NCBI GenBank assembly: GCA_964384465.1
Contig: CAYLLT010000017.1
Coordinates: forward strand, 1 to 64,000
Direction: 5' to 3'
DNA length: 64,000 bases
Source: CAYLLT01 sp964384465
GTDB taxonomy: Bacteria > Planctomycetota > Phycisphaerae > UBA1845 > PWPN01
The first letter of the stretch is position 1, and the number at the start of each line of letters is the position of its first letter. The position numbers and the translations under genes were made by a program. A model generated the notes under the pieces. It made no database searches, was not told the DNA's origin, and saw nothing but the letters and a program-made list of their open reading frames with translations. Positions 27,480 to 34,592 of the stretch are shown piece after piece.

Positions 27480-27616
27480 CCGATTGCGGATTTCAGAGCT
27501 ATGGAGTGCGTCGCCAACGGCGACGCTTTGACTCACGCCGCTGCCGAAACGCCACGCTCAAAGCCAAAGCGGCGTCAAGGCCGCCGCACTCCATATCACA
27601 ATCCGCAATTCGCAAT
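27480..27616. repeat. Nested palindromic repeat filling the tssJ-tssK spacer
   Basis: Heptamer arms (GATTGCGGATTT near 27483; AATCCGCAATTCGCAATTC near 27600) enclose a second palindrome whose ends are ATGGAGTGCG and CGCACTCCAT. This is a compound element of one repeat inside another. Confidence 0.75.
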
Positions 27617-28321
27617 TCAGTCGTTCCCGTGCATTTTCCGCGGCGTCGTGTTCGCGATGTACTGCCCGTAATTGTCGCGGCCCTTGTCCACGCCGATCTT
27701 GATCGACACGTTACTTTCGTAGGCCCCCGGCGGATGAAATTTGGCCGGCGGGACCGGCAGCACGTTCCCGTCCTTGTCGGTGAATTTGCCGAAGACGTAG
27801 ATGACGGCGTCGCTGTCATGCAGCGACCAGAATTTAAAATCAATGTTCTGCTTCTTGACGATCTTGCCGTCCAGTTTTCCGCCGCGCAGGGCCGCGCCGA
27901 TCTGCTTGCCGTAGGCGCTCTCGGTGTCGTTGGTCAGCAGATAGATCTGATTCCCGGGCAGGCGGAAGCGGCCTTCGTTGTTTTCCATTTCCACCGTATC
28001 GCCCGGCTTCGGACGCTTCTGGTACCACTCCCTGGAAGTAATGCCCGCGCCGGGCTTGAGCCGCTCATTCCCCTGCTTCTTCAGATCGCGCGGCGCAACG
28101 CAGACGATGACGACCTCCAGCGGCTCGCCGGTCTGGTTCTGCGGGTCGCGGGCCTGGTGCATGGCCGTGTTGACGTATTCATCCTGCTCGATGGTCAGAC
28201 TGCGGGAACAACCGGCCGACACTGCCGCGATCAGTACGAAAGTCGAAAGTCGAAAGTCGAAAGTCGAAACGTTTTTGGATTCCGACTCTCGATCTTTGGT
28301 TGTCATCAGGTGTTTGATCAT
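27617..28321 (-). CDS. tssJ: Putative T6SS outer-membrane lipoprotein TssJ
   Basis: The 234-residue protein has a lipobox (VSAGC, Cys38) and lies where tssJ is expected, before tssK-tssL-tssM. Family knowledge: TssJ (about 150-190 residues) is an outer-membrane lipoprotein that binds TssM. The body has a beta-rich pattern (EPLEVVIVCVAPRDL) compatible with TssJ but too divergent for certainty. The ATG at 28321 follows AAAAGGAG by six bases. Residues 19-29 (STFDFRLSTFV), part of the signal peptide, are encoded by a 7-base tandem repeat, and the amino terminus is unusually long and polar. Confidence 0.65.
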   Translation of the reverse strand: MIKHLMTTKDRESESKNVSTFDFRLSTFVLIAAVSAGCSRSLTIEQDEYVNTAMHQARDPQNQTGEPLEVVIVCVAPRDLKKQGNERLKPGAGITSREWYQKRPKPGDTVEMENNEGRFRLPGNQIYLLTNDTESAYGKQIGAALRGGKLDGKIVKKQNIDFKFWSLHDSDAVIYVFGKFTDKDGNVLPVPPAKFHPPGAYESNVSIKIGVDKGRDNYGQYIANTTPRKMHGND

Positions 28322-28420
28322 TGTTGGCTCCTTTTAGCGAAAGAAAACGAAAGGGGAAGCTCGAACAGCAATGTTTTCGGTTTTCGACTTTCGATTTTCG
28401 ACTTTCGACTTTCGACTTTA
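28237..28420. repeat. Heptamer repeat, family B (CGAAAGT units), opposed arms
   Basis: Four exact CGAAAGT units (28237-28264) oppose a run of CTTTCGA/TTTTCGA units (28381-28418). The arms flank the tssJ start region: the left arm is inside the tssJ signal peptide and the right arm reaches the stop codon of the upstream coiled-coil gene. Confidence 0.85.
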
Positions 28421-29608
28421 TCCACCGTAACCGAACACTTCCGCCAGCTTGTCGCTCAGCAGCTTGAACATATGCTCCATGAACGCATCATTCCCGCCCT
28501 TTTTGAGATAGTCCTTGACCTTGCAGTTCGGGTCGGATCCGGCGCCGAACTCGCCCATCAGGTGCGCGCGGAGCTCCGAAGCGATCGACTCGATCGTGCT
28601 GTCCGAGGCGACCATCGCGGCAAAGGCCCACTTGTGGCACACCTTCAGCTTCATCCTGAGTACGCCGACGTGCTTGCCGGCCACTGGATCGACGATCTCC
28701 TGAATGATCTGGTGCAGATCGTCGCGCTCGGCATAAACGCTCCACGGCTTGCGGACGGCGGGGCTGTGCTTGGTGTACTTGGTGAGGAACACCCGCATGT
28801 CCTTGTCGAAATCGTGCACGAAGCGGGCCAGCTCGACGAACGAGTCCACCAGCCGCTCGCCGGCCTGCGGCTGCGGCTGGATGTGACCCTTGGCCAGTGG
28901 CGGTTTGGCCGTCGCCATACGCTGCCACAGGGCGGCCAGCATGGTGTCGGCGCCCAGCGCGGTTTTTCCGTGGACCGCCTGAAGCTCCGTCTTGAGCTGA
29001 TCGATTTCCGCGTTTTTATCCGTGCGGAGCTGCTCGAGTTGGGCCCGCAGTCCCTCGATCTCGCCGCCGAGCTGCCGCTTGGATTCCTCCATGCCCTCGA
29101 TCTGCCGCCGGTCGCCGCTCTGCAACTCCGCCCGCTGGAGCTTGAGCAGCAGCGAATCCTTCTCCACTTCGACGCGGTGCAGATCCGAATTGCGGGCGAC
29201 AAGCTGGGTTTCAAATTCCGTGACCTGCTTCTGAATCAATTCCAGGCGGGAGCGCTGGCTGTTCACGATGGCCTGAAGCTCGCGGGCCCGGGCCTGCTCC
29301 GCCTCCAATTGCTTCTCCCGGTGGGCCAGCTCGGCCCGCACCGTCCGCAGGCCATCCTCGAGATCGGCGACCTGCTTGGCGGACTGCTGCGCTTTCTGCG
29401 TCGCTTCCTTGAACTGCTCGGCCGAGGCGCCTTGACCGTTCGCACGGCCGCGGCTCTGGTGCTCCAACTCCAGAAGGAGAGATGCAAGCAAATGATATCG
29501 TTCGGGCTCGTCCGCGCGGGAAAGGGCGGCGCGAACCGGCTCGAATGCCGCGGAAGCGGCCAGCTCCGCCGGCGACTGCCCTTCAACCTGACGATCCCCG
29601 CTGGACAT
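28418..29608 (-). CDS. Coiled-coil protein leading the T6SS operon
   Basis: I do not recognise this 396-residue protein. Residues about 75-225 are heptad-rich with high Glu/Gln/Arg/Leu (for example LEDGLRTVRAELAHREKQLE), predicting a long coiled coil. The carboxy-terminal 180 residues form a separate helical domain (FVELARFVHDFDKDMRVFL) ending LLSDKLAEVFGYGG. No signal peptide or membrane helix is seen, so it is cytoplasmic. ATG 29608 is chosen because GAGGT lies five bases upstream; upstream in-frame ATGs lack a good site. As first gene of the minus-strand arm it may be a T6SS accessory or scaffold factor. Confidence 0.6.
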   Translation of the reverse strand: MSSGDRQVEGQSPAELAASAAFEPVRAALSRADEPERYHLLASLLLELEHQSRGRANGQGASAEQFKEATQKAQQSAKQVADLEDGLRTVRAELAHREKQLEAEQARARELQAIVNSQRSRLELIQKQVTEFETQLVARNSDLHRVEVEKDSLLLKLQRAELQSGDRRQIEGMEESKRQLGGEIEGLRAQLEQLRTDKNAEIDQLKTELQAVHGKTALGADTMLAALWQRMATAKPPLAKGHIQPQPQAGERLVDSFVELARFVHDFDKDMRVFLTKYTKHSPAVRKPWSVYAERDDLHQIIQEIVDPVAGKHVGVLRMKLKVCHKWAFAAMVASDSTIESIASELRAHLMGEFGAGSDPNCKVKDYLKKGGNDAFMEHMFKLLSDKLAEVFGYGG

Positions 29609-29830
29609 GGTGACCTCAGACATGGGTACAAATGGGGAATTCCCCGCGGCCATACCCGATTCTGTGGGGAATACTAAACCCGCGTCAACATTAACACAAC
29701 CCTGCATCGAGCAGCCCCAAGCGGGCGCAAACCCGCGCTCCCGATAAGATAGAGCAAAAACCGGCCCGGTAAATGTCGCCATGGCGCGGCACACCGAATC
29801 GCACTCCTAACAATCTGCGTGCCAAGCCGG

Positions 29831-29936
29831 AATCGCGAATCTCGGACTGCGAATTACAGATTGTGCGATGTCCTACGTCCAATCCGAAATCCGCAATTCG
29901 CAATCCGCAATCGCGTTGGGTCTACGACCCCAACGC
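29831..29936. repeat. Heptamer repeat, family A, with adjacent hairpin
   Basis: A degenerate left arm (AATCGCGAATCTCGGACTGCG) opposes AATCCGAAATCCGCAATTCG. It is followed by GCGTTGGGTC-TAC-GACCCCAACGC, a hairpin with one bulged base. Confidence 0.7.
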
Positions 29937-30081
29937 ACCCAGCCTGCTGAGCGGACGCTCCCAGTCATTCACTAGCCCCGCGCGGAAAATCCTGCCCGCA
30001 CGATTTTGATCGTCGTTGTAAACTGTTCATTTGCGGGAGTTACGACGATTCGCAAAAAAGTTTGCGTGCGCTGGCGCGATC

Positions 30082-30097
30082 CGGTACGGTCCTTGCT
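30082..30097 (+). promoter_or_regulatory. Possible sigma-54 promoter of hcp
   Basis: CGGTACGGTCCTTGCT has the invariant GG (30083-30084) and GC (30095-30096) ten bases apart, with TTGCT at -12. The -24 block is CGGTAC instead of TGGCAC. RpoN control of hcp is known in other T6SS. The leader would be about 130 bases long. No enhancer was identified. Confidence 0.45.
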
Positions 30098-30112
30098 TAA
30101 GGGCATGGGCGA

Positions 30113-30198
30113 CATGCTTGGTGAGACAGGTTCGCGTGAACCGCCGCCAAGCATGAAACAGGAACTTGATCTCGTTCGCAGATCCGCCGCAGGCGGAT
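30113..30198 (+). promoter_or_regulatory. Structured 5' leader of hcp
   Basis: CATGCTTGG (30113-30121) pairs with CCAAGCATG (30147-30155), enclosing a second stem GGTTC/GAACC (30129-30142). A third hairpin, ATCCGCC-GCA-GGCGGAT, spans 30182-30198. AAGGAG then precedes the hcp ATG. Such leaders often control mRNA stability or translation; no known riboswitch class is recognised. Confidence 0.5.
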
Positions 30199-30237
30199 GC
30201 GGGGATCAAACGAGGCCACATAAAGGAGAAGTGGACC

Positions 30238-30717
30238 ATGCCAACCCCATGCAATCTGAAAGTCAGCGGATATCCCGGCTCCTCCGAAAAAGAGGGTCGC
30301 GAGGACACGTCGGATGTTTTCGAGATCGAGCATCAGATCCATCAGCCGCTCGATCCGACCACCGGTCAGGCGACCGGCGTCCGCGTTCACAGCCCGATGC
30401 GCGTGGTCAAGATCGTGGACAAGGCCACCCCTGGCTTCCACAAGGCGCTGTGCACCGGCGAGAATCTGGCCACCGCGACCCTCGACTTTTACCGGATCGA
30501 TCCCGCCTCGCGCTCGGAGGTGAAGTATTACACGATCACGCTGACGAACGCCCGCATCGTCGATATGCGGCCGTACATGCCGATGAGTTTCGTTCCGCAG
30601 AACGAGTCCTATCGGCACATGGAGCAGGTGAGCTTCGTGTACGAGCAGATCGAATGGAGCTGGCTGCCCGACAACCTCGTCGAGATGGACAAGTGGCGGG
30701 CGCCGGGCGCCAACTAA
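30238..30717 (+). CDS. hcp: T6SS tube protein Hcp (TssD)
   Basis: The 159-residue Hcp forms hexameric rings that stack into the expelled tube. Seen: an early beta-strand (LKVSGYPGSS), the HSPMRVVKIVDKATP loop region, and the late VSFVYEQIEWSWL strand pattern of Hcp. The ATG at 30238 follows AAGGAG. It heads the plus-strand T6SS arm, with its own leader and a perfect hairpin just downstream. This is consistent with expression above that of the baseplate genes that follow. Confidence 0.92.
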   Translation: MPTPCNLKVSGYPGSSEKEGREDTSDVFEIEHQIHQPLDPTTGQATGVRVHSPMRVVKIVDKATPGFHKALCTGENLATATLDFYRIDPASRSEVKYYTITLTNARIVDMRPYMPMSFVPQNESYRHMEQVSFVYEQIEWSWLPDNLVEMDKWRAPGAN

Positions 30718-30743
30718 TCTGGAGACTGGAATCTTGAGAGTAG

Positions 30744-30773
30744 CAGTAGGGTGGGTCAAAACCCACCCTACTG
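30744..30773 (+). terminator. Perfect 13-bp hairpin between hcp and tssE
   Basis: CAGTAGGGTGGGT (30744-30756) pairs perfectly with ACCCACCCTACTG (30761-30773) around CAAA. No T-run follows. It could partly terminate transcription or protect the hcp 3' end, keeping hcp transcripts in excess; it also looks like a dispersed palindromic repeat. Confidence 0.65.
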
Positions 30774-30791
30774 TGTTCCAGGGTGCTCGTC

Positions 30792-31220
30792 ATGAAGGGT
30801 CATCAAACGTTTCTGGAGCGAATCGCCAGCGCCGGCGAGGGCGGGCTCAATGCCCAGTCGGCGGATGAGGATCCGGTGGCGCTGATGGAATCCGTCCGGC
30901 AACACGTGACCCGATTGTTGAACGCCCGCCATGGCATGAGCCAGGCGTTGCCGGACTACGGCCTGCCGGCGATGGCCGATCTGACCGTGGGCACCGGCGA
31001 TTATGTCCAGCGGGTGCAAGAGGCGATTAGAAACACCATCGAGAAGTATGAGCCGCGCCTCCGGGCCGTGCGGGTGACGCGCGACCCGGAGGCCGAGGCC
31101 CAGCGCAGTCAGAAGCTGGTGTTCGCCATCGAAGGCATCATGGTCGGCCGCAACAGCGAGCATCGCATCCGCTTCGAAACGGCCGTGGCCGGCAGCGAAG
31201 AGTTCGACTTGTCCGATTGA
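30792..31220 (+). CDS. tssE: T6SS baseplate protein TssE (gp25-like)
   Basis: The 142-residue protein has the gp25/TssE fold pattern, with the conserved EPR motif in IEKYEPRLRAVRV (about residue 88) and the helix MADLTVGTGDYVQRVQEAI. TssE polymerises the first sheath ring on the baseplate. ATG 30792 is chosen over GTG 30783; both are possible. It is followed by a heptamer repeat and tssF. Confidence 0.92.
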   Translation: MKGHQTFLERIASAGEGGLNAQSADEDPVALMESVRQHVTRLLNARHGMSQALPDYGLPAMADLTVGTGDYVQRVQEAIRNTIEKYEPRLRAVRVTRDPEAEAQRSQKLVFAIEGIMVGRNSEHRIRFETAVAGSEEFDLSD

Positions 31221-31226
31221 GCGTGC

Positions 31227-31314
31227 ATTGCGGATTGCGAATTGTGGATTGCGAATTGAGGACGCCGACCTTGTATTCTTAAATCCGCAATCCGAAATCC
31301 GCATTTCGCAATCG
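31227..31314. repeat. Heptamer repeat, family A, opposed arms (tssE-tssF spacer)
   Basis: ATTGCGGATTGCGAATTGTGG (from 31227) opposes AATCCGCAATCCGAAATCCG (about 31281-31300). The element fills the tssE-tssF spacer up to the tssF ribosome site. Confidence 0.8.
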
Positions 31315-31333
31315 TGAGTGATCTGGGGTAACG

Positions 31334-33142
31334 ATGGCCAGCAACACCTACTATCAGGACGAGCTCGAATACCTTCGGGAAGTCGGTCCCGAGTTCGCCC
31401 GCGCCAACCCCCAGGTCGCCCGCTTTCTGGCCGATCGCGGCTCGGACCCCGATGTCGAACGCATCCTCGAAGGCGTCGCCTTCCTCTGTGGGCGCGTCCG
31501 GCAGAAGCTGGATGACGAGCTTCCGGAACTCACCGAAAACATGATGGCCCTGCTGTGGCCGCATTACCTGCGACCGATTCCCTCGATGTCGATCCTGGAA
31601 CTGCTGCCCGAGATCGATGCGATGCAGGCCCCGCTGCTGGTCAATGCGGGGGCCGCGTTCACGAGTATTCCGGTGGACGGTACACGCTGCCGCTATCAAG
31701 CGGCATGGCCGACGCTGCTGCGGCCGTGGGTGCTGCGCGACGTTCGCCTGGAAACGGCGGCGGCCAAGCCGGTGCGGCTGGTGATGGTTTTCCAGACCTC
31801 GGCCAAATCGAAGCTCGAAAGCCTCGAACTCAAAAACGTCCGGTTGCATCTGGCGGGCGAGTCGCGGACCGCCTTCTCGCTGTACCTCCTTTTGGGGGCA
31901 CACGTGCAGAGCGTCACCGTCAGCGACGGCTCTTCGCGCCACGACCGCCCTGAAATCATCCTGGGGCCGGAGCACGTGGGGCCGGCGGGTCTGGATCGCA
32001 GCGAGGCCGTGCTGCCGTATCCGCCGCATTCATTCGCCGGCTACCGGCTCTTGCAGGAGTACTTCGCGTTCAAGGAACGGTTCCTCTTTGTGGACCTCCG
32101 CGGCCTGGACCGGCCCGTGCGCGAGTTGAAGCTGACCAACACCATCGAAGTCGCCGTCACCTTCAACCGCCGCCTGGAAACACTGCCGCTGGTCTCGCGC
32201 GAGAACGTCCGGCTGCACTGCGTGCCCATCGTCAACCTATTCGATCACCCGGCCGACCCGATCCGTCTCAAGCACGACCGCACGCAATACCTGATTCAAC
32301 CGTCGAAGTCGGGCATCGCTGATCGCCGGCACTGCGAGATCCATTCGATCAATACGGTTACCGGCCTGGCCCGCTCGGAGAGCATGACGGCGCGGGAATA
32401 CGCGCCGTTTTATTCGTTCCGTCACACCACGCCATCGAACAAGAGCGCCCCGTACTACCAGGCCCACCTGCGGCCGAACGTCCTCGGCGGCGATCCGCGA
32501 TACGGCACGGATACCTATATCTCGTTCGTGCCCGGCAAAGACACTCGCCAGCTTCAGGAAGAAGAAACCATCTCGATCGAACTTCTCTGCGTCAACCGGA
32601 ATTTACCGGCCGAGCTGCGGGCGGGCGACATCAGCGGGCCGACGGACAGCTCGCCGCCCAATACCGGTTTCCGCAACATCCTGAAGCCGACCGCGACCGT
32701 CCCTCCGCCGCTGGGCAAGGGCCTGCACTGGCGACTGATCTCGCATTTGTCGCTCAACTACGTGTCGCTGGCCAACGTCGAGCATTTTAAAGAACTGCTC
32801 CGTGTGTATGATTTCCAGTCGGAGCATGATGCGCAGCGGGCACTGACACACCAGCGCATGATGGATGGCATCGTTTCAATGGAAACAACATTCGCCGAAC
32901 GCATGGTCCGGGGAGCGCCCCTGCGCGGCTCGCAGGTCGATCTGGAGTTGAACGAGGACCACTTCGCGGGCGAGGGTGACGCGTATTTGTTCTCGTGCAT
33001 CCTCGATCGGTTCATGGGCCTCTACGCGACGCTCAACGCCTATACGCAGCTCAACGCGAAGTTCACGAGATCGGGCCAGGTTTATGCGTTCCGCCCGCGC
33101 TGGGGCGATCAACTGACGCCGGCCGAAACACGGGGTGATTGA
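31334..33142 (+). CDS. tssF: T6SS baseplate protein TssF
   Basis: The 602-residue protein opens YYQDELEYLREVGPEFARAN, the TssF signature, and continues with LTENMMALLWPHYLRPIPSM and YYQAHLRP. TssF pairs with TssG as the baseplate wedge. Length is typical (about 590-620). It lies in the conserved order tssE-tssF-tssG-tssH. Confidence 0.95.
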   Translation: MASNTYYQDELEYLREVGPEFARANPQVARFLADRGSDPDVERILEGVAFLCGRVRQKLDDELPELTENMMALLWPHYLRPIPSMSILELLPEIDAMQAPLLVNAGAAFTSIPVDGTRCRYQAAWPTLLRPWVLRDVRLETAAAKPVRLVMVFQTSAKSKLESLELKNVRLHLAGESRTAFSLYLLLGAHVQSVTVSDGSSRHDRPEIILGPEHVGPAGLDRSEAVLPYPPHSFAGYRLLQEYFAFKERFLFVDLRGLDRPVRELKLTNTIEVAVTFNRRLETLPLVSRENVRLHCVPIVNLFDHPADPIRLKHDRTQYLIQPSKSGIADRRHCEIHSINTVTGLARSESMTAREYAPFYSFRHTTPSNKSAPYYQAHLRPNVLGGDPRYGTDTYISFVPGKDTRQLQEEETISIELLCVNRNLPAELRAGDISGPTDSSPPNTGFRNILKPTATVPPPLGKGLHWRLISHLSLNYVSLANVEHFKELLRVYDFQSEHDAQRALTHQRMMDGIVSMETTFAERMVRGAPLRGSQVDLELNEDHFAGEGDAYLFSCILDRFMGLYATLNAYTQLNAKFTRSGQVYAFRPRWGDQLTPAETRGD

Positions 33143-33191
33143 TTATCCACAGATGTCACAGATGAGCGCAGATTGTTGTGGTGGGATTGGA

Positions 33192-33240
33192 CGCGAATTG
33201 GGAAGTGGAAATTGGAAATCGGAAATCAAAAATCGGAAGT
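33192..33240. repeat. Heptamer repeat, family C (GGAAATC units), single arm
   Basis: A run of GGAAATT/GGAAATC/AAAAATC units lies directly before the chosen tssG start; CCACAGATGTCACAGATGAGC, another phylum-style repeat, lies just upstream (33147-33167). If a start further upstream were used, the repeat would be translated. Confidence 0.7.
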
Positions 33241-34447
33241 GACTCGCAGCCCGGTGCTGGAGCGCCTGCTCGCCCGCGGTTGGGAGTTCGATTTCTTCCA
33301 GGCCGTGTGGCTGCTGGAACGGCTGCATGAAAATCGCACGCCTGTCGGCCAGCGCGGGCCGGTCGCCGCCGAGTCGATCCGCTTCCGTCCGAATATTTCG
33401 CTGGGGTTTCCCTCTACCGATGTCCGGCGGATCACGGCGCAGACGGAGCCAGGAAGCCGGGATCCGGTCTATCGCATCGACCTGACATTCCTCGGGCTGT
33501 ACGGCGTGGCCACGCCGCTGCCCCTGCATTACGCGATCGATATTCTACGTGCCGTCGAGACGAATGCTTCGCCGCAAGCGGCGCCCGCGCTGCCTGGTGA
33601 ACCTCCTCCTTCGCAAGAGGGGGAGAAAACGGAAGCAGGCGCGCCGCCCCAGTCCGCCAGCGCAACCGCCGAGGGGCCGTCGCCCGCGCGGGATTTCCTC
33701 GACATTCTGCATCACCGGCTCACGTCGCTCTTCTATCGAAGCTGGACGAAGTACCGGTACGACGTCACTTTCGGCATGCAGCGCGACGTGATCACGCTCT
33801 ATCTGCTGTGGCTGATCGGGCTGCGGCCGAACTGGCCGGCCAAGCTGCTCGGCGTCTCGCCGCTGCGGTTGATCCGCTACGCCGGCCTGCTCACGCAGCA
33901 TCCGCGATCCGCGGCGACGCTCGAAGGAATGCTGCTCGATTACTGGGACGGCATCCCGGTGAACATCACGCAGTTCATCGGCCGGTGGGTCGCTTTGAAA
34001 CCGGCGGACCTGAACCGCATCGGCATGCTCAACAGCCGCCTGGACACCGACCTGACCGTGGGCGAGCAGGTGTACGACATCACCGGCGCGTTCCGCATCG
34101 CCGTCGGGCCGGTCGATTGGCAGACCTATTTGACGTTCCTGCCGGATGGTCAGCGGTACGCCGAAACGCGCTCGCTCGTACATCTGTACGGCACCGATCC
34201 GCTGTCATTCAGCATCGAAGTTCGATTGCAGGCGGGCGAAGCGCCGGAGTTGAAACTGTCGTCGGATGACCAGGCGAGCCGGCTGGGTTACACCAGTTGG
34301 GCGCGCACGGATGATCTGCCGGAAACCTCGGTGACGTTCGAGGCCGGATGGACCTCGCCGCTCGGAGGCGTGCCACTGCTTTCAAGCAGTGCGACCGTCT
34401 GGAGCGATGAGCAGGAAGCACTGCTTGAGAGCAGTGGCACGGAGTGA
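33239..34447 (+). CDS. tssG: T6SS baseplate protein TssG
   Basis: The 402-residue protein has the TssG opening RGWEFDFFQAVWLLERL and later DFLDILHHRLTSLFYRSW and FIGRWVALKPADLNRIG. It is the partner of TssF in the baseplate. GTG 33239 is proposed as start because the remaining amino terminus then matches the family; upstream starts would translate family C repeat DNA, and no ribosome site is clear. The last 26 residues (GVPLLSSSATVWSDEQEALL and on) are encoded by a GTGCCACTGCT palindromic repeat and are not family sequence. Confidence 0.88.
   Translation: MTRSPVLERLLARGWEFDFFQAVWLLERLHENRTPVGQRGPVAAESIRFRPNISLGFPSTDVRRITAQTEPGSRDPVYRIDLTFLGLYGVATPLPLHYAIDILRAVETNASPQAAPALPGEPPPSQEGEKTEAGAPPQSASATAEGPSPARDFLDILHHRLTSLFYRSWTKYRYDVTFGMQRDVITLYLLWLIGLRPNWPAKLLGVSPLRLIRYAGLLTQHPRSAATLEGMLLDYWDGIPVNITQFIGRWVALKPADLNRIGMLNSRLDTDLTVGEQVYDITGAFRIAVGPVDWQTYLTFLPDGQRYAETRSLVHLYGTDPLSFSIEVRLQAGEAPELKLSSDDQASRLGYTSWARTDDLPETSVTFEAGWTSPLGGVPLLSSSATVWSDEQEALLESSGTE
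34370..34440. repeat. Palindromic repeat with GTGCCACTGCT arms, copy 2, inside tssG
   Basis: GTGCCACTGCT (34370-34380) opposes AGCAGTGGCAC (34430-34440); the arms are identical to the copy upstream of glnD (9731-9801). It is translated as the end of TssG, whose stop codon lies four bases beyond it. Confidence 0.9.
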
Positions 34448-34465
34448 ACGGGACACGGGGGACGA

Positions 34466-34582
34466 ATTTCGGATTGCGAATTGCGAAATGAACAAAACAA
34501 GGACCGGGGCAACTTGTTGCCCCAATGGCGTCAACAAGTTGACGCGGTCCTTATTGAATTCGCAATCCGCAATCCGCAATAA
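34466..34582. repeat. Compound cruciform repeat in the tssG-tssH spacer
   Basis: Family A heptamer arms (GATTGCGAATTGCG near 34472; CGCAATCCGCAATCCGCAAT near 34561) enclose AAGGACC (34499-34505) and GGTCCTT (34546-34552). These in turn enclose two perfect 8-bp hairpins: GGGGCAAC-TT-GTTGCCCC (34506-34523) and GCGTCAAC-AA-GTTGACGC (34528-34545). The core would fold as an exact three-way junction. Confidence 0.85.
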
Positions 34583-34592
34583 GAGGACCGCT

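Larger units (their letters stand above)
29609..30237. other. Divergent regulatory region between the two T6SS arms
   Basis: This 629-base spacer has no convincing gene. It contains an AGCGGGCGCAAACCCGCGCTC repeat (29718-29739), a family A heptamer element (29831-29914), an imperfect GCGTTGGGTC hairpin (29912-29936), a sigma-54-like site (30082-30097) and a structured hcp leader (30113-30198). It must contain the promoters of both T6SS arms. Confidence 0.7.

Noticed and set aside
28237..28420. CRISPR-like array from regular short repeats
   Set aside because: The units are 7 bases with no spacers between them, and the second arm is inverted. No cas genes are present.
26204..29677. An 1157-codon open frame on the plus strand opposite tssK, tssJ and the coiled-coil gene
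   Set aside because: It is antisense to three clear genes and reads as Arg/Gln/His-rich low-complexity protein with no motifs. Long antisense frames are common in GC-rich DNA.
29753..29769. A minus-strand sigma-54 promoter for the coiled-coil/tss operon
   Set aside because: GG-N10-GC and TTGCT are present, but the -24 box is poor (CGGGCC), so the match is not better than expected by chance in a long spacer.
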